NCBI GenBank assembly: GCA_963082875.1
Contig: OY720098.1
Location: 7,874,001-7,938,000, forward strand
Direction of reading: 5' to 3'
DNA from: Corella eumyota
Lineage: Eukaryota; Chordata; Ascidiacea; Phlebobranchia; Corellidae
Length of the DNA stretch: 64,000 nt
Positions within the stretch are counted from its first letter, which is position 1, and each line of letters begins with the position of its first letter. The notes under the pieces are model-generated. The model was not told where the DNA came from, ran no database searches, and saw nothing but the letters and a program-made list of their open reading frames with translations. Shown here piece after piece: positions 62,040 through 64,000 of this stretch. The position numbers were made by a program, and so were the translations under genes.

Positions 62040-64000
62040 CAACAAAGTTAAGACCGACTGGAGTGGAGGCATAAAAAGTTGAGATCTTATTTAGATGTGG
62101 TCTGAGATGGCCCCAACAACAAACAAAGTTAAGACCGACTGAAATGGAGGCATAAAAAGTTGAGATCTTATTTAGATGTGGTCTGAGATGGCCCCAACAA
62201 CAAACAAAGTTAAGACCGACTGAAATGGAGGCATAAAAAGTTGAGATCTTATTTAGATGTGGTCTGAGATGGCACCAACAACAAACAAAGTTAAGACCGA
62301 CTGAAATGGAGGCATAAAAAGTTGAGATCTTATTTAGATGTGGTCTGAGATGGCCCCAACAACAAACAAAGTTAAGACCGACTGAAATGGAGGCATAAAA
62401 AGTTGAGATCTTATTTAGATGTGGTCTGAGATGGCCCCAACAACAAACAAAGTTAAGACCAACTGAAATGGAGGCATAAAAAGTTGAGATCTTATTTAGA
62501 TGTGGTCTAAAATGGCCCCAACAACAAGCAAAGCTAAGACCGACTGAAATGGAGGCATAAAAAGTTGAGATCTTATTTAGATGTGGTCTAAAATGGCCCC
62601 AACAACAAACAAAGTTAAGACCGACTGAAATGGAGGCATAAAAAGTTGAGATCTTATTTAGATGTGGTCCGAGATGGCCCCAACAACAAGCAAAGCTAAG
62701 ACCGACTGAAATGGAGGCATAAAAAGTTGAGATCTTAATTAGATGTGGTCTGAGATGGCCCCAACAACAAACAAAGTTAAGACCGACTGAAATGGAGGCA
62801 TAAAAAGTTGAGATCTTATTTAGATGTGGTCTGAGATGGCCCCAACAACAAACAAAGTTAAGACCGACTGAAATGGAGGCATAAAAAGTTGAGATCTTAT
62901 TTAGATGTGGTCTGAGATGGCCCCAACAACAAACAAAGTTAAGACCGACTGAAATGGAGGCATAAAAAGTTGAGATCTTATTTAGATGTGGTCTGAGATG
63001 GCCCCAACAACAAACAAAGTTAAGACCGACTGAAATGGAGGCATAAAAAGTTGAGATCTTATTTAGATGTGGTCTAAAATGGCCCCAACAACAAGCAAAG
63101 CTAAGACCGACTGAAATGGAGGCATAAAAAGTTGAGATCTTATTTAGATGTGGTCTAAAATGGCCCCAACAACAAACAAAGTTAAGACCGACTGAAATGG
63201 AGGCATAAAAAGTTGAGATCTTATTTAGATGTGGTCCGAGATGGCCCCAACAACAAGCAAAGCTAAGACCGACTGAAATGGAGGCATAAAAAGTTGAGAT
63301 CTTATTTAGATGTGGTCCGAGATGGCCCCAACAACAAGCAAAGCTAAGACCGACTGAAATGGAGGCATAAAAAGTTGAGATCTTATTTAGATGTGGTCTG
63401 AGATGGCCCCAACAACAAACAAAGTTAAGACCGACTGAAATGGAGGCATAAAAAGTTGAGATCTTATTTAGATGTGGTCTAAAATGGCCCCAACAACAAG
63501 CAAAGCTAAGACCGACTGAAATGGAGGCATAAAAAGTTGAGATCTTATTTAGATGTGGTCTAAAATGGCCCCAACAACAAACAAAGTTAAGACCGACTGA
63601 AATGGAGGCATAAAAAGTTGAGATCTTATTTAGATGTGGTCCGAGATGGCCCCAACAACAAGCAAAGCTAAGACCGACTGAAATGGAGGCATAAAAAGTT
63701 GAGATCTTAATTAGATGTGGTCTGAGATGGCCCCAACAACAAACAAAGTTAAGACCGACTGAAATGGAGGCATAAAAAGTTGAGATCTTATTTAGATGTG
63801 GTCTGAGATGGCCCCAACAACAAACAAAGTTAAGACCGACTGAAATGGAGGCATAAAAAGTTGAGATCTTATTTAGATGTGGTCTGAGATGGCCCCAACA
63901 ACAAACAAAGTTAAGACCGACTGAAATGGAGGCATAAAAAGTTGAGATCTTATTTAGATGTGGTCTGAGATGGCCCGAACAACAAACAAAGTTAAGACCG
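62040..64000 (+). repeat. 81-bp satellite inside MULE copy 2 (about 24 units, continues past the window)
   Basis: It has the same units in the same order as in copy 1 up to the window edge, including the 'ttaattag' variant at 62735 and 63707, again 972 bp apart. Unit order is therefore conserved between the two insertions, so the array has not been reshuffled since they split. Confidence 0.95.

Larger units (their letters stand above)
57388..64000 (+). mobile_element. Mutator-like DNA transposon (MULE), copy 2, runs off the window
   Basis: Every base of copy 1 from 37334 to 43946 has a counterpart 20,054 bp further right. I noticed only two differences: C38105/T58159 and C43923/G63977. The left flank is different DNA, and the 9 bp before the end are CTCATTTTA (57379-57387), so this is a separate insertion and not a tandem duplication of a larger block. 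The right end, the accessory gene and the second duplication lie beyond the window. Confidence 0.95.

Overview
The window looks like a euchromatic piece of a compact, AT-rich invertebrate chordate genome. The best guess is a tunicate of the Ciona type. The grounds are short introns (mostly 50-300 bp), tight head-to-tail spacing of conserved animal genes, and predicted proteins that align residue by residue with their vertebrate orthologues in several blocks. The species is an inference, since no sequence search could be run.

From left to right: the last exon of an unrecognised plus-strand gene (27-262); then six minus-strand host genes in a row. These are ASPM (959-15117, spindle-pole/microcephaly protein, 32 predicted exons), SEC16 (16905-28908, ER-exit-site scaffold, 38 predicted exons), SLC12A8 (30483-34953, cation-chloride-cotransporter family member, 17 exons), CTNNBL1 (35266-37122, spliceosome-associated ARM protein, one uninterrupted exon), P4HA (46951-50725, collagen prolyl 4-hydroxylase alpha subunit, 12 exons) and a class I PAK kinase (52397-56817, 14 exons). 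Exon borders were read by eye from GT/AG signals and frame. For each gene the summed coding length is a multiple of three, and predicted lengths are close to the human proteins.

The accessory content is a young Mutator-like DNA transposon (MULE) present twice, about 20 kb apart. Copy 1 (37334-46314, 8981 bp) is complete, with 172-bp terminal inverted repeats and a 9-bp target duplication. Copy 2 (57388 to the window end) is almost identical over 6.6 kb and sits in different flanking DNA. Each carries an eight-exon plus-strand transposase gene that fuses a MULE transposase, a SWIM zinc finger, a C48/ULP1-like cysteine protease and a PHD finger, followed by an 81-bp satellite. Copy 1 also holds a five-exon minus-strand gene of unknown function with a tandemly duplicated mini-exon. 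Copy 2 probably has it too, but beyond the window. The transposase gene has three in-frame stops shared by both copies, so these copies were probably moved in trans.

Other repeats are a tRNA-headed SINE family (four copies of different age), a 650-bp non-autonomous hAT-type element in a PAK intron, a 72-bp-arm inverted repeat in a SEC16 intron, and a 33-copy, 50-residue IQ-motif array coded by a single ASPM exon. The host genes are not an evident pathway cluster. SEC16 and P4HA both serve the early secretory route, and they share a CRE-like 8-mer about 330-365 bp upstream of their start codons.
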